From Allobosea robiniae (GTDB taxonomy: Bacteria; Pseudomonadota; Alphaproteobacteria; Rhizobiales; Beijerinckiaceae), in contig NZ_FNBZ01000002.1 in the NCBI RefSeq assembly GCF_900102525.1, forward strand, positions 434,001 to 498,000: a stretch of 64,000 bases of DNA, read 5' to 3'. The translations under genes and the position numbers were made by a program. Shown here piece after piece: positions 1 through 8,831 of the stretch; within the stretch, counting starts at the first letter, position 1, and each line of letters starts with the position of its first letter. The notes beneath the pieces are model-generated. The model saw nothing but the letters and a program-made list of their open reading frames with translations. It ran no database searches and had not been told where the DNA came from.

Positions 1-930
1 GCCGGATTTCATCGCCAGCACGTCGAAGGAGCACCAGCCGAAGACCTGTTCGGCGGGGGAGAGGCCGGGCTCGCCCCAGTTCGGATCGATGGTCGGGCCG
101 CCCGGGCCGCCATCGATCTGGCAATCGGCGAGCGCGCGGCGCACGCCATCGGGCAGTTCCTTCGGCACCCATTCATGGATGCGGATCTGGCCGGTGGGCG
201 AGGTGATCGAGGCGATGGCATGGGCGAGCTGGATCGCCGGATCGGAGAGGATGCCGCCCCAGTTGCCGGAATGGTGGCCGCCGTCGCGCGCCTTGATCTG
301 CAGGTCGAAGGTGATGACGCCGCGGGCGCCGAGGAAGACGGTGGGGCGCTCGGCATTGAGGCGCGGCCCGTCCGAGGCGATCAGGATATCGGCCTTGAGC
401 AGTTCGGCCTCATCCTCGCAGAGCTCGCGTAGGCCCGGCGAGCCGGATTCCTCGCCCATCTCGATCAGGTACTTGGCGTTGAAGCCGAGCTTGCCGCGCG
501 TCTCCAGCACGGCGCGCAGGCCGTTGATGTTGATGAGGTGCTGGCCCTTGTTGTCGACGACGCCGCGGCCGTACCAGCGGCCGTCACGCTCGACCAGCTT
601 CCACGGCGAGAGGCCCTCGCTCCACTGCGCGTCGAGGCCGCGGATGACGTCGCCATGGCCGTAGCCGAGGATAGTCGGCAGGGCGGGGTCCTCGATGCGC
701 TCGGCATAGAGGAAGGGGCCGCGTGCCTTGGCATGGGTCAGGATGCGGCAGGTGAAGCCGAGCGATTCGAGCAGGGGCTGCATCTCCTTGTCGAGATATT
801 CGCCCAGCACGGGAGCACGGTCTGGATTCTGGCTTTCGGTGGGGGTCGCGATGAGCCGGCCGAGATCGGTCTTCATCCGGCCTGAATCGAAATAGTCCTG
901 AGCTTTCGCGATCGCCTGCGCGCGGGTCAT
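1..930 (-). CDS. M20 family metallopeptidase (partial, 3' end beyond left edge)
   Basis: The first 310 codons of a gene whose end lies outside the window. The family consists of zinc exopeptidases and deacylases (carboxypeptidase, ArgE/DapE and dipeptidase types). Visible family motifs are GYGHGDV, with the metal-binding H-x-D, then GVVDNKGQH with the bridging Asp, then EMGEESGSPGL with the catalytic Glu pair. ATG at 928-930 opens the frame, and the next gene starts divergently at 1067. The lid/dimerisation domain begins near the left edge (IKARDGGHHSGNWGG). Substrate cannot be told from the sequence. No signal peptide is seen, so a cytoplasmic enzyme is likely. Family call is firm; a specific function is not. 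Confidence 0.85.
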   Translation of the reverse strand, partial: MTRAQAIAKAQDYFDSGRMKTDLGRLIATPTESQNPDRAPVLGEYLDKEMQPLLESLGFTCRILTHAKARGPFLYAERIEDPALPTILGYGHGDVIRGLDAQWSEGLSPWKLVERDGRWYGRGVVDNKGQHLININGLRAVLETRGKLGFNAKYLIEMGEESGSPGLRELCEDEAELLKADILIASDGPRLNAERPTVFLGARGVITFDLQIKARDGGHHSGNWGGILSDPAIQLAHAIASITSPTGQIRIHEWVPKELPDGVRRALADCQIDGGPGGPTIDPNWGEPGLSPAEQVFGWCSFDVLAMKSG

Positions 931-1066
931 GGTCTTGTCGTCTCCCAATAAGTGGCCGGCACAGTGCCGGTGGACGGAGGCCAGCGCCAGTGCCAAGAGA
1001 GCCGGGCGCGTTATGCCCACGAGGCAGGGCGGGCGCCATACCGATCGACAGGGCTCTTCCCGCCGC

Positions 1067-2470
1067 ATGACGATGATTCCGCATCCGCACCAGCTCGTCG
1101 CGCGTGACGCCATCCTGGCGGCGCGGGCGAAGGGCGCGGCCGGCTTCCTGCTGGGAGACCTCACCGGCCTCGGCAAGACGCTCTCGGCCTGGCTCGCGCT
1201 CTCTGCCATGCCGGAGGCGGAGGTGCTCGTGATCTGCCCGAAGGGCGCGATCCCGCAATGGCGGCGGACGATGGCGCTGTCGGGCCTGCCGGCGAAGCGC
1301 GTGACGCTGATGAATTTCGAGAAGACGAAATCGCTGCTCGCCCCCGTTGCCGACAGCAAGAAGCGCTCGACGCGGGCGAAGAACAACGAGATCGCCAAGC
1401 ATGGCCGGCCCAAGCGTGCCTGGCCGCTCGTGGTGATCGACGAGGCGCACCGCATCCGCAATCCGAACTCGCAGCAGGGGCTGGTTTGCCGCCAGATGGC
1501 GGAGGCCGCCGATTTCACGATCTATATGAGCGCGACGGCCGGCCAGTCGCCGCATGAACTGTCCTATCTCGCGGGGTTGCTGGCCAAGGCGGCGGGCATG
1601 CCCACGGCCGATCTCGACGGCTTTCGCGTGCTGATGAAGCGATTGAAGATCGGCAGGGCCAAGGGGCGCTGGAAGAACTGGAGCTGGGAGCCGAACGAGG
1701 CCGATAGGAAGGTGATGGCTGATCTGCTCTATCGCGGCGCGAACGCCATCGGCTTGCGCCGCCGGCCGGAGGAGATCGCGGGCTGGCCTGAGGTGCAGCG
1801 GGAGCTGGCGCCGGTCGCGCTCGATACGGCGGCACGCAAGCTCTATGACGCGACCTGGCGCGAGTTCCGGAAGGAATTGGGGCTGGCCGGCGGCTCGACG
1901 CGCAAGCCGCAGGGCTGGGCCGCCGATCTGCGCTTCCGCCAGAAGGCGAGCCTGCTGCGCATCCCCGGTACGGCGGATTTCTGCGAGGACCTGCTGGGTA
2001 ATGACGAGCAGGTGGCGATTTCCGTCGCCTTCCTCGAAACCAGTGCGATGCTCGCTGAGACGCTGCGCGGGCGCGGCTGGCGCACGGCCGAGATCAACGG
2101 CGAACGCTCGGGCGCGCAGAACGAGGAGACGCGGATCGCCTTCCAGACCGGGCTGCTCGATGCGGTGATCTTCACCGTCACCGAGTCGATCTCATTGCAT
2201 CGCGGCGAGATGCCGGGCGGTGAGCGCGAGCGGGCGCTCGTCATCCACGATATGCGCCACAGCGCGATCCAGCTCCAGCAGATCGAGGGCCGCTGCCATC
2301 GCGACGGCCAGCACGCGACGATCTTCTATGCCTATGCCGAGGACACGGTGGAGGAGGCGATCGCCGGCACGGTAATCCAGCGCATGGCGGCGATGGAGGG
2401 GCTGGCGGGCGACGATACACGGATGCTGGAGGCGATCGCCGGGATCGTCGAGGGGCGGGCGGCCGCGTAA
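1067..2470 (+). CDS. SNF2/DEAD-type helicase, phage-like
   Basis: A 467-residue superfamily 2 ATPase. Motif I is GDLTGLGKT (about residues 30-38), a variant of the SNF2 DEMGLGKT motif. Motif II is VVIDEAHRIRNP (about 122-132), motif III is YMSAT (about 153), and motif VI is QIEGRCHRDGQ near residue 410. Two RecA-like lobes and little else, so it lacks the accessory domains of large SNF2 remodellers. Compact proteins of this kind are common in phages and in orphan chromosomal loci. ATG at 1067 is preferred because the upstream extension from 929 has no helicase homology. No phage structural or lysis gene is near. Known for the family: ATP-driven DNA translocation or unwinding; the role here is unknown. 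Confidence 0.8.
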   Translation: MTMIPHPHQLVARDAILAARAKGAAGFLLGDLTGLGKTLSAWLALSAMPEAEVLVICPKGAIPQWRRTMALSGLPAKRVTLMNFEKTKSLLAPVADSKKRSTRAKNNEIAKHGRPKRAWPLVVIDEAHRIRNPNSQQGLVCRQMAEAADFTIYMSATAGQSPHELSYLAGLLAKAAGMPTADLDGFRVLMKRLKIGRAKGRWKNWSWEPNEADRKVMADLLYRGANAIGLRRRPEEIAGWPEVQRELAPVALDTAARKLYDATWREFRKELGLAGGSTRKPQGWAADLRFRQKASLLRIPGTADFCEDLLGNDEQVAISVAFLETSAMLAETLRGRGWRTAEINGERSGAQNEETRIAFQTGLLDAVIFTVTESISLHRGEMPGGERERALVIHDMRHSAIQLQQIEGRCHRDGQHATIFYAYAEDTVEEAIAGTVIQRMAAMEGLAGDDTRMLEAIAGIVEGRAAA

Positions 2471-2473
2471 AGC

Positions 2474-2662
2474 TCAGTTGCGGGCGCGCTCACCGAGTTC
2501 CTTGGCGCCCTCGACCGACGAGCTGGTCAACCGCACGATGCTGTTCCAGGCGTCGCGCGTATAGGCGCCCTGATGGACGACCGCGTCATAGCCGACGACG
2601 AGCACGATGATGACCAGAAGCAGTCGGAACACGAACGGAAACCCTCCTCGATAGCGCACCAT
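2474..2662 (-). CDS. small single-pass membrane protein
   Basis: A 62-residue protein with one clear hydrophobic segment (about residues 11-25, FVFRLLLVIIVLVVGYD) after a short basic N-terminus, and a polar tail rich in Ser and Glu. ATG at 2660-2662 is chosen over TTG at 2665. It is convergent with the helicase, with only three bases between the two stop codons. I do not recognise a family. The clean membrane-protein composition and good fit between two convergent neighbours support it as real, but small frames in high-GC DNA can be spurious. Confidence 0.55.
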   Translation of the reverse strand: MVRYRGGFPFVFRLLLVIIVLVVGYDAVVHQGAYTRDAWNSIVRLTSSSVEGAKELGERARN

Positions 2663-2701
2663 CAACGCCGCGATCGAAGGACGGTTCCAGTCTGGGCGGG
2701 C

Positions 2702-4126
2702 TTAGCCCGGCGGCAGCAATTCCTTCAGCCGGAACAGCGCGATCTTCTCGACCTCGGCCAGCGCCGTAGCGAATTCCTGCTCGGGCGTGTTCTTGAGGCG
2801 CGCGTCGAAGGCGGCGAGGATCTGGGCCTTGGTCGCGCCCTTCACCGCCATGATGAAGGGGATGCCGAAGCGGGCCTTGTAGGCCTCGTTCAGCGCGGTG
2901 AAGCGGACGCGCTCGTCGCTGCTGAGGCGGTCGAGCCCGGCGCCGGCCTGCTCCTGCGTCGATTCAGGTGTGAGTTCGCCGGCCGCCGCGAGCTTGCCGG
3001 CAAGGTCGGGATGGGCGGTGAGCAGGGACTTCTGCTGTTCGGCTGACCCCTTGCGCATGCTTGAGACCATCGCCGCATGCAGGCTTTCCGCCGTGTCGTG
3101 GCCCGCGCCGATGCCGGCGTCATGGGTGGCGCCGGCGATCCAGGGCGAGTGCTCCCAGACGCGGCCGAAGACCTCGGTGAACAGCGCCTTGGGCAGCTTC
3201 GAGGGTACATAACCGCCAGCCGGCGGCTGCGTCCTGACCCAATGACGGGCGATGTCGAGCCTTGTCGCGACCCAGACCCGGTCATGGCTCTGGACATAGT
3301 CGAGGAAGCGGGCGAGCGCGGCGGCGCGGCCGGGACGGCCGACGAGGCGGCAATGCAGGCCGATCGACATCATCTTCGGCGCGGTCTCGCCCTCGGCATA
3401 GAGCGTGTCGAACGAGTCCTTGAGATAGGTGAAGAACTGCTCGCCGGTGTTGAAGCCCTGCGGCGTGGCGAAGCGCATGTCATTGGCGTCGAGCGTGTAG
3501 GGCACGGCGAGCTGTGGACCCTTCGGCCCGTTCAGCCAATAGGGCAGTTCGTCGGCATAGACGTCGGCCGTGTAGAGGAAGCCGCCTTCCTCCATCGTCA
3601 GGGGAATGGTGTTCTCGGAGGTGCGGCCCTGATAGCAGCCGAGCGGGCGTGTCCCCGCGAGCTCGGTCTGGATGCGGATCGCTTCCAGGATATCGGCGCG
3701 CTCGCGCTCCTTCGGCGTATCGCGATAGTCGATCCATTTCAGGCCGTGGGTCGCGATCTCCCAGCCGGCTTCCTGCATCGAGCCGACGATCTCGGGATAG
3801 CGGGCGAGCGCGCTGGCGACGGCGAAGACGGTGACCGGCATGTTCCGCTGCGTGAACATCCGCCACAGCCGCCAATAGCCGGCGCGGGAGCCGTATTCGT
3901 AGATCGACTCCATGTTCATGTGGCGCTGGCCCGGCCAGGGCGCGGCGCCGACGATCTCGGAAAGGAAGGCCTCGGACGCCGCATCGCCATGGAGGATGCA
4001 GTTCTCGCCGCCTTCCTCGTAATTGATCACGAACTGGACGGCGATGCGGGCCTCGCCCGGCCAATGCGGATGCGGCGCGGCGCGGCCATAGCCCTTCATG
4101 TCGCGCGGATAGGGGGGCTGGCTCAT
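2702..4126 (-). CDS. puuE-uraD: PuuE-UraD fusion: allantoinase plus OHCU decarboxylase
   Basis: A 474-residue two-domain protein. Residues about 1-300 are a polysaccharide-deacetylase-type (NodB-like) allantoinase of the PuuE type (PYPRDMKGYGR, VQFVINYEEGGEN, GWEIATHGLKW, MMSIGLHCRLVGRPGR). Residues about 305-474 are a UraD domain (2-oxo-4-hydroxy-4-carboxy-5-ureidoimidazoline decarboxylase), with FTEVFGRVWEHSPWIA, FTALNEAYKARFGIPFIMAV and a typical helical tail. UraD makes (S)-allantoin and PuuE hydrolyses it to allantoate, so the fusion joins two consecutive steps. Six bases separate it from the upstream uraH stop, so they form one operon, divergent from puuD. Confidence 0.92.
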   Translation of the reverse strand: MSQPPYPRDMKGYGRAAPHPHWPGEARIAVQFVINYEEGGENCILHGDAASEAFLSEIVGAAPWPGQRHMNMESIYEYGSRAGYWRLWRMFTQRNMPVTVFAVASALARYPEIVGSMQEAGWEIATHGLKWIDYRDTPKERERADILEAIRIQTELAGTRPLGCYQGRTSENTIPLTMEEGGFLYTADVYADELPYWLNGPKGPQLAVPYTLDANDMRFATPQGFNTGEQFFTYLKDSFDTLYAEGETAPKMMSIGLHCRLVGRPGRAAALARFLDYVQSHDRVWVATRLDIARHWVRTQPPAGGYVPSKLPKALFTEVFGRVWEHSPWIAGATHDAGIGAGHDTAESLHAAMVSSMRKGSAEQQKSLLTAHPDLAGKLAAAGELTPESTQEQAGAGLDRLSSDERVRFTALNEAYKARFGIPFIMAVKGATKAQILAAFDARLKNTPEQEFATALAEVEKIALFRLKELLPPG

Positions 4127-4132
4127 GATCGT

Positions 4133-4486
4133 CTAGCTGCCGCGATAGGTGGAGTAGCTCCAGGGCGAGGCCAAGAGCGGGACGTGGTAGCGCCCCTCCG
4201 GCTCGGCAATGCCGAAGCGGACGGGGACGAGGTCGAGGAAGGCGGGCTGCGGCAAGGCGGTGCCGAGGCCGCGGAAATAGGCGCCGATCGCGAAGGTCAG
4301 TTCATAAGTGCCGGGCACCAGCGTTCCCGAGAGCAAAGCTGAATCGGTGCGGCCATCGGCATTGGTCACGGCCTCGGCCAGCCGCTCGCGCGTGCCGTCG
4401 GCCCTGAGCCGATCCAGCGACACCGCGATGCCGGCGCCCGGGCGACCGTTGACCGTGTCCAGCACATGCGTCGAAAGATGTCCCAT
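4133..4486 (-). CDS. uraH: 5-hydroxyisourate hydrolase
   Basis: A 117-residue transthyretin-like enzyme, the usual size. It opens with [15 protein letters not shown] (catalytic His region) and ends in the diagnostic C-terminal tetrapeptide YRGS, preceded by [14 protein letters not shown]. It hydrolyses 5-hydroxyisourate, the product of urate oxidation, to OHCU, the substrate of the UraD domain encoded next. First gene of the two-gene operon with puuE-uraD; ATG at 4484-4486 faces puuD across a 240-base divergent region. Confidence 0.95.
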   Translation of the reverse strand: MGHLSTHVLDTVNGRPGAGIAVSLDRLRADGTRERLAEAVTNADGRTDSALLSGTLVPGTYELTFAIGAYFRGLGTALPQPAFLDLVPVRFGIAEPEGRYHVPLLASPWSYSTYRGS

Positions 4487-4726
4487 GCGCCGGCTTCTCC
4501 TGAAGGCGTCGATATCCGGCGGGCGCCGATTCCGGCGTGGCCACGGACCTTCGCGACTGTAAAGCGACCGGCGCGAAAATCGATAGCAGCATGTTCGCCA
4601 GGATCGTTTTTCCGGAAGGTCGGCGCGGGGGCGATTTCAGAGACGGCGAAAGCAGGCTAGTTTCCGCCTTCGAAGCCGTATCTTCCGGATTCGGGACGAT
4701 CATCAGCCCTCGCGGAGCGCAGCGCC
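4487..4726. promoter_or_regulatory. divergent uraH / puuD control region
   Basis: A 240-base non-coding gap between two divergently transcribed urate-degradation operons. It must hold both promoters. I see no convincing -10/-35 pair or a strong palindrome that would name the regulator, and no regulator gene is adjacent. Confidence 0.5.
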
Positions 4727-5962
4727 ATGCTTGCAGCTTATCTGATGGAATGGGGCGGCATGATGCTGCGCTGGCTCCATGTCATCACGGCGATCGCCTG
4801 GATCGGCGCTTCCTTCTTCTTCATCCATCTCGACGCTTCGCTGAAGGCGGCCGACGACATTCCGCCGGGCACCGGCGGGCGTGCCTGGCAGGTCCATGGC
4901 GGCGGCTTCTACGAGATGCGCAAATACATGGTCGCGCCGGCCGTGATGCCGGCCGAGCTGACCTGGCACAAGTGGCAGAGCTACTGGACCTGGATCTCGG
5001 GCTTCTTCCTGCTGGTCTGGGTCTATTACGCGCAGTCGGAGCTTTACCTGATCGATCCGGCGGTGATGCAGCTGTCGCCCCTGGCGGCGGGCGCGATCGG
5101 CATCGCGGCGCTAGCGGTCGGCTGGCTGGTCTACGACCTGCTCTGCAAGTCGCCGCTCGGCAAGCATGACGTGTGGCTGGGCCTCGTCGGCTTCGGCTAT
5201 GTCGTCGCGGCGAGCTGGGCCTTCGCCAACGTGTTTTCCGGGCGCGGAGCGCTTATCCACACCGGCGCGCTGATGGCGACGATCATGACCGCCAATGTCT
5301 TCTTCAACATCATGCCCGGCCAGCGGACGGTGATCGCGGCGCTGGTCGCGGGCGAGAAGCCCGATCCGAAATACGGCAAGGCGGCCAAGCAGCGCTCGAC
5401 GCATAACAACTACATCACCCTGCCGGTGCTGTTCCTGATGCTGTCGAACCATTATCCGGTGACCTACGCCAATTCGAGCGTGATCCCGCTGCTGGTGGCG
5501 CTGGTGATCGTCGCCGGAGCGCTGATCCGGCATTTCTTCAATATCCGGCATGCGGACCACGCGAAATCGCCCTGGTGGTGCTGGGCGGTGGCGATCCTGG
5601 CGCTTTGGCTCGCGTTCTGGGTGGCGATGTCGTCCTCGCCGGGCGGGCGCGAGCAGCTCGGCCTGAAGGCTGGCGAGGCGACGAAACCCGTCCTGCTGGC
5701 GGGCATGACACTGCCGCCGACCGAAGTCTCGAACATCGTGACCGGGCGCTGCGCCATGTGCCATGCGCCGGAGCCGTCCTGGCCGGGCATCCAGGTCGCG
5801 CCGAAGGGTGTGCTGCTGCATGAGCCCGAGCAGATCGCGATCCATGCCCGCGCCATTCGGACGCAAGCCGTGATGACCCATGCGATGCCGCCGAACAACC
5901 TCTCCGGGATGACCCCGGCCGAGCGGAAGGCACTGGCGGGCTGGCTCGCTGCCGCGCGCTGA
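4727..5962 (+). CDS. puuD: urate hydroxylase PuuD, membrane-bound, cytochrome c tail
   Basis: A 411-residue protein matching the PuuD family: about eight transmembrane helices (starting MLRWLHVITAIAWIGASFFF, which carries conserved family residues) followed by a soluble C-terminal cytochrome c domain with a single haem site CAMCH (near residue 345) and a late Met (VMTHAMPPNN) as plausible sixth ligand. The family oxidises urate to 5-hydroxyisourate and passes electrons to the respiratory chain instead of making hydrogen peroxide. Together with UraH and the PuuE-UraD fusion it completes urate to allantoate. The stop codon abuts a repeat element that starts at about 5963. Confidence 0.93.
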   Translation: MLAAYLMEWGGMMLRWLHVITAIAWIGASFFFIHLDASLKAADDIPPGTGGRAWQVHGGGFYEMRKYMVAPAVMPAELTWHKWQSYWTWISGFFLLVWVYYAQSELYLIDPAVMQLSPLAAGAIGIAALAVGWLVYDLLCKSPLGKHDVWLGLVGFGYVVAASWAFANVFSGRGALIHTGALMATIMTANVFFNIMPGQRTVIAALVAGEKPDPKYGKAAKQRSTHNNYITLPVLFLMLSNHYPVTYANSSVIPLLVALVIVAGALIRHFFNIRHADHAKSPWWCWAVAILALWLAFWVAMSSSPGGREQLGLKAGEATKPVLLAGMTLPPTEVSNIVTGRCAMCHAPEPSWPGIQVAPKGVLLHEPEQIAIHARAIRTQAVMTHAMPPNNLSGMTPAERKALAGWLAAAR

Positions 5963-5973
5963 GGCGTTGCGCC

Positions 5974-6064
5974 GTCATGCTCGCCCTTGTGGCGAGCATC
6001 CAAGCCTTGAACACATCCCTTGAACAACGAAGACGTGGATGGGCGGGACAAGCCCGACCATGAC
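5974..6064. repeat. 91-bp intergenic double-hairpin repeat, copy A
   Basis: Begins GTCATGCTCGCC and ends GACCATGAC. It contains two hairpins, ATGCTCGCC/GGCGAGCAT and GCGGGACAAGCCCG, and the outer ends GTCATG/CATGAC are also inverted. The same 91-base element, about 80% identical by eye, lies at 39872-39962. In both places the sequence CTGAGGCGTTG containing the preceding gene's stop codon is shared as well. It looks like a REP/BIME-type dispersed intergenic repeat. Confidence 0.8.
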
Positions 6065-6242
6065 GGATGCGTGCTTCGGGGCGCCGTGACCCCGTCCTTC
6101 ACACATCCCATTTCCGTTTTCTTCAGCCTGTCAGGCGCTCCGCTCACGGACGCGTGATCGCGTTCAGATTCGGTTCAGGTACGCGGCGTCATGGTCCGGC
6201 CACTGCCAGGGCTGGAGACAGGATCCCAGAACGGGACCGTTC
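6065..6242. other. non-coding leader before the YfhO-like gene
   Basis: About 180 bases between the repeat and the YfhO-like gene. No gene or RNA structure is recognised; it probably holds the promoter of the downstream gene. Confidence 0.4.
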
Positions 6243-8762
6243 GTGCCGAGGACCGTGGGGGTCCAGTTGAGACGCGTGGATGCAAGGGGCGCCGGTTACC
6301 TGCTGGCGGCCATCGGTTTCGTCGTGGCATGGGGCATCCTGTGCTGGCCCTGGCTTTCGGGGGCGGTGACGATTCCGTTCGACGCCAAGGCGCATTTCCA
6401 GGCGCAGGTGCAGTTCCTCGCCAACGCGATCCATACCGGCCAGTCGCCCTTCTGGAATCACAACGTCTTTGCCGGTTCGCCGCAGATCGCGGATCCGCAA
6501 TCGCTGATCTTCTCGCCCGCGATCCTGCTCGCGCTGATCTCGCCGGAACCGAGCTTCCGCGAGGTCGATGCCTATGTGCTGGCGCATCTGCTGGCCGGCG
6601 GGCTCGCGCTCATCCTGTTCTTCCGCGATCGCGGTTGGCATGCGGCCGGCGGGCTGATGGCGGCGCTGGTCTTCGCCTTCGGTGCGTCGGCGGCCTGGCG
6701 CGTCCAGCATGTCGGGCAGATCGCGAGCTATGCCTTCTTCGCCATCGCCTTCTGGCTGACGGCGCGGATGCTGCAACGTTCATCCGTCCTGTCCGGTGTC
6801 TTCGCCGGCCTTGCCGCCGGCATGATGGTGCTGGAGCCAGACCAGGTCGCGCTGCTCGCCTGCTATGTGCTGATCGCCATGGTGGTGGCGCATTGGATCT
6901 CCGGCGGCTGGGCGGCCTTCAAGGCGAGCCTGCTGCCGATCACCGCGGCAAGCGTGGTCGGCCTCGCCGTCATCGCCATGCCGCTGATCTGGACCTGGCT
7001 CTTCGCCGAGGCGACGACGCGGCCCGAGATCGATTTCGCGTTCGCGGGCCGTGGCTCGCTGCATCCGGTGTCGCTGCTGTCCGCCTTCGTCGGCGACCTG
7101 TTCGGCGCCAAGGACCCGGCCGTCGAATTCTGGGGCCCGTACGGCAATCCGCAGGTGCTCTATCTCTCCCAGAACATGGCGCAGGTCTATTTCGGCGCGC
7201 TGCCGCTGCTGCTGCTGCTGGCGCCCGGCCTGACGCGCGGCTGGCTCTGGGACAAGTCCGTCCGCCCGCTGACGCTGATGCTGGCCTTCATGGTGCTGTT
7301 CGCGCTCGGTCGCTACACGCCGCTGTTCCATCTCGCCTATGAATACCTTCCTGGCGTGAAGCAGTTCCGCCGGCCGGCCGACGCGACCTTCCTGATCGGT
7401 GGCATCGCAGCGATCCTTTCGGGCTATGTGCTGCATCGCATCCTGACGGCGGAGGCGGGAACCTCGTTCCGCCGCGACATGCTGATCGGGGCAGGTCTGG
7501 TGCTCGGCACGCTCGTGCTCGCGCTCGCGGTCTCGCGCGGCTGGGGGCACCTGGCCGATGCCTGGAAGCCGGTCGCAATGGCGCTCGGCTGGTTTGCGGT
7601 CGCGGGCGGAGCGTTCTTCATCCTGCAGCGCTGGCGCGGGGCGCTCGGCACTGCCGCCGCGGCGGTCCTGGTCACCGGCGTCGTCGCCGCCGATCTCGGA
7701 GTCAACAACGGCCCCAACGAATCGACCGCGCTCGCGCCGCAGCTCTACGACGTGCTGGAGCCGGGCACGAAGAACGACACCATCGCGCTCCTGAAGCACC
7801 TGACCTCCCAGCCCGAGGGCTCGCCGCGCCGCGACCGGGTCGAATTGCTCGGCATGGGCTTCGAATGGCCGAATGCCGGCATGGTTCACGGCTTCGACCA
7901 CACGCTCGGTTACAATCCGCTGCGGCTGGAGGATTTCTCCGAGGCTGTCGGCACGGGCGACGGCATCGCCAGGCCGGCCGACCGCAAGTTCACCCCGCTC
8001 TTCCCGTCCTATCGCTGCCGCCTCGCGAACCTGCTGGGCTTGCGCTACATCGCCTCGCCGATTCCGATCGAGCAGGTCGACCACAACCTTGGCGAGAACG
8101 ATCTCACCCTGATCGCCCGGACGAAGCAGGGCTATGTCTACGAAAACCCGCGAGCCCTGCCGCGCGTGCAGTTCGTCGGCGGCTGGCAGTTCGCCGATTT
8201 CGAGAGCATGAAGCTGTCGGGCCGCTGGCCGGAGACCGACCCGACGCAGGCCGTCCTGCTCGATGTCGAGCCACCCGTCGCGACGCCGGAGGGGCCGGTC
8301 GCGACCCAGGCCGAGGTCAAGCTGACGCGCTATCGCAATGCCCAGGTCGAGATCGAGGTCACGACGCCTGTCGCCGGCTTCGTCGTGCTCAACGACATCT
8401 GGCATCCCTGGTGGAAGGCCGAGGTCGACGGCGTCGAGAGCGAGATCCTGCGGGCCAACGTGCTGTTCCGTGCGGTGCAGGTACCGGCCGGCACGCACAA
8501 GGTGCGCTTCAGCTTCCAGCCGCTCTGGGGCGCGCTGGCAGAGCTCAGGGCGCGGATCGAACCGCAGGAGCCGGATGACATGCTGCCGCCGGCGCCAAGG
8601 CATGACGAGCCGCAGATCGTCACCGCGCCGGGCGAGATGCCGAAGCTGGCGGGGCCGTCCGAAAGCGTCCGCAATTCGTTGGGTCTGGGCACCGCCCAGG
8701 TTCCGCCGGCGCGCAACGGCACGGCCGCCGCGCATATCCCCGGCGACGCCATCGCGCATTGA
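6243..8762 (+). CDS. YfhO-like multi-pass membrane protein
   Basis: An 839-residue protein with about a dozen hydrophobic helices in the first 480 residues and a soluble C-terminal part. The tail motif NDIWHPWWKAEVDG, then RANVLFRAVQVPAGTHKV, is the hallmark of the YfhO family, known or proposed as GT-C-type transferases that decorate cell-envelope glycopolymers (YfhO in Bacillus glycosylates lipoteichoic acid). Here the envelope is Gram-negative, so the acceptor is unknown. The start is uncertain: GTG at 6243, with GTG or TTG alternatives within twelve codons. A rho-independent terminator follows at once. The unusual last 70 residues are polar and rich in Pro and Ala. Confidence 0.8.
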   Translation: MPRTVGVQLRRVDARGAGYLLAAIGFVVAWGILCWPWLSGAVTIPFDAKAHFQAQVQFLANAIHTGQSPFWNHNVFAGSPQIADPQSLIFSPAILLALISPEPSFREVDAYVLAHLLAGGLALILFFRDRGWHAAGGLMAALVFAFGASAAWRVQHVGQIASYAFFAIAFWLTARMLQRSSVLSGVFAGLAAGMMVLEPDQVALLACYVLIAMVVAHWISGGWAAFKASLLPITAASVVGLAVIAMPLIWTWLFAEATTRPEIDFAFAGRGSLHPVSLLSAFVGDLFGAKDPAVEFWGPYGNPQVLYLSQNMAQVYFGALPLLLLLAPGLTRGWLWDKSVRPLTLMLAFMVLFALGRYTPLFHLAYEYLPGVKQFRRPADATFLIGGIAAILSGYVLHRILTAEAGTSFRRDMLIGAGLVLGTLVLALAVSRGWGHLADAWKPVAMALGWFAVAGGAFFILQRWRGALGTAAAAVLVTGVVAADLGVNNGPNESTALAPQLYDVLEPGTKNDTIALLKHLTSQPEGSPRRDRVELLGMGFEWPNAGMVHGFDHTLGYNPLRLEDFSEAVGTGDGIARPADRKFTPLFPSYRCRLANLLGLRYIASPIPIEQVDHNLGENDLTLIARTKQGYVYENPRALPRVQFVGGWQFADFESMKLSGRWPETDPTQAVLLDVEPPVATPEGPVATQAEVKLTRYRNAQVEIEVTTPVAGFVVLNDIWHPWWKAEVDGVESEILRANVLFRAVQVPAGTHKVRFSFQPLWGALAELRARIEPQEPDDMLPPAPRHDEPQIVTAPGEMPKLAGPSESVRNSLGLGTAQVPPARNGTAAAHIPGDAIAH

Positions 8763-8763
8763 A

Positions 8764-8789
8764 AAAGCCGCGGCGGGGGCCGCGGCTTT
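8764..8789 (+). terminator. terminator of the YfhO-like gene
   Basis: Perfect stem AAAGCCGCGG/CCGCGGCTTT with a six-base loop, overlapping the end of the gene's stop region. Confidence 0.75.
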
Positions 8790-8831
8790 CATCGTCCTCT
8801 GATCTTGCGAGCTCTGCTTTCAAGCAAGCGG

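Noticed and set aside
1067-2470. Prophage
   Set aside because: Only the helicase is phage-like; no integrase, capsid, tail, lysis or attachment site is seen.
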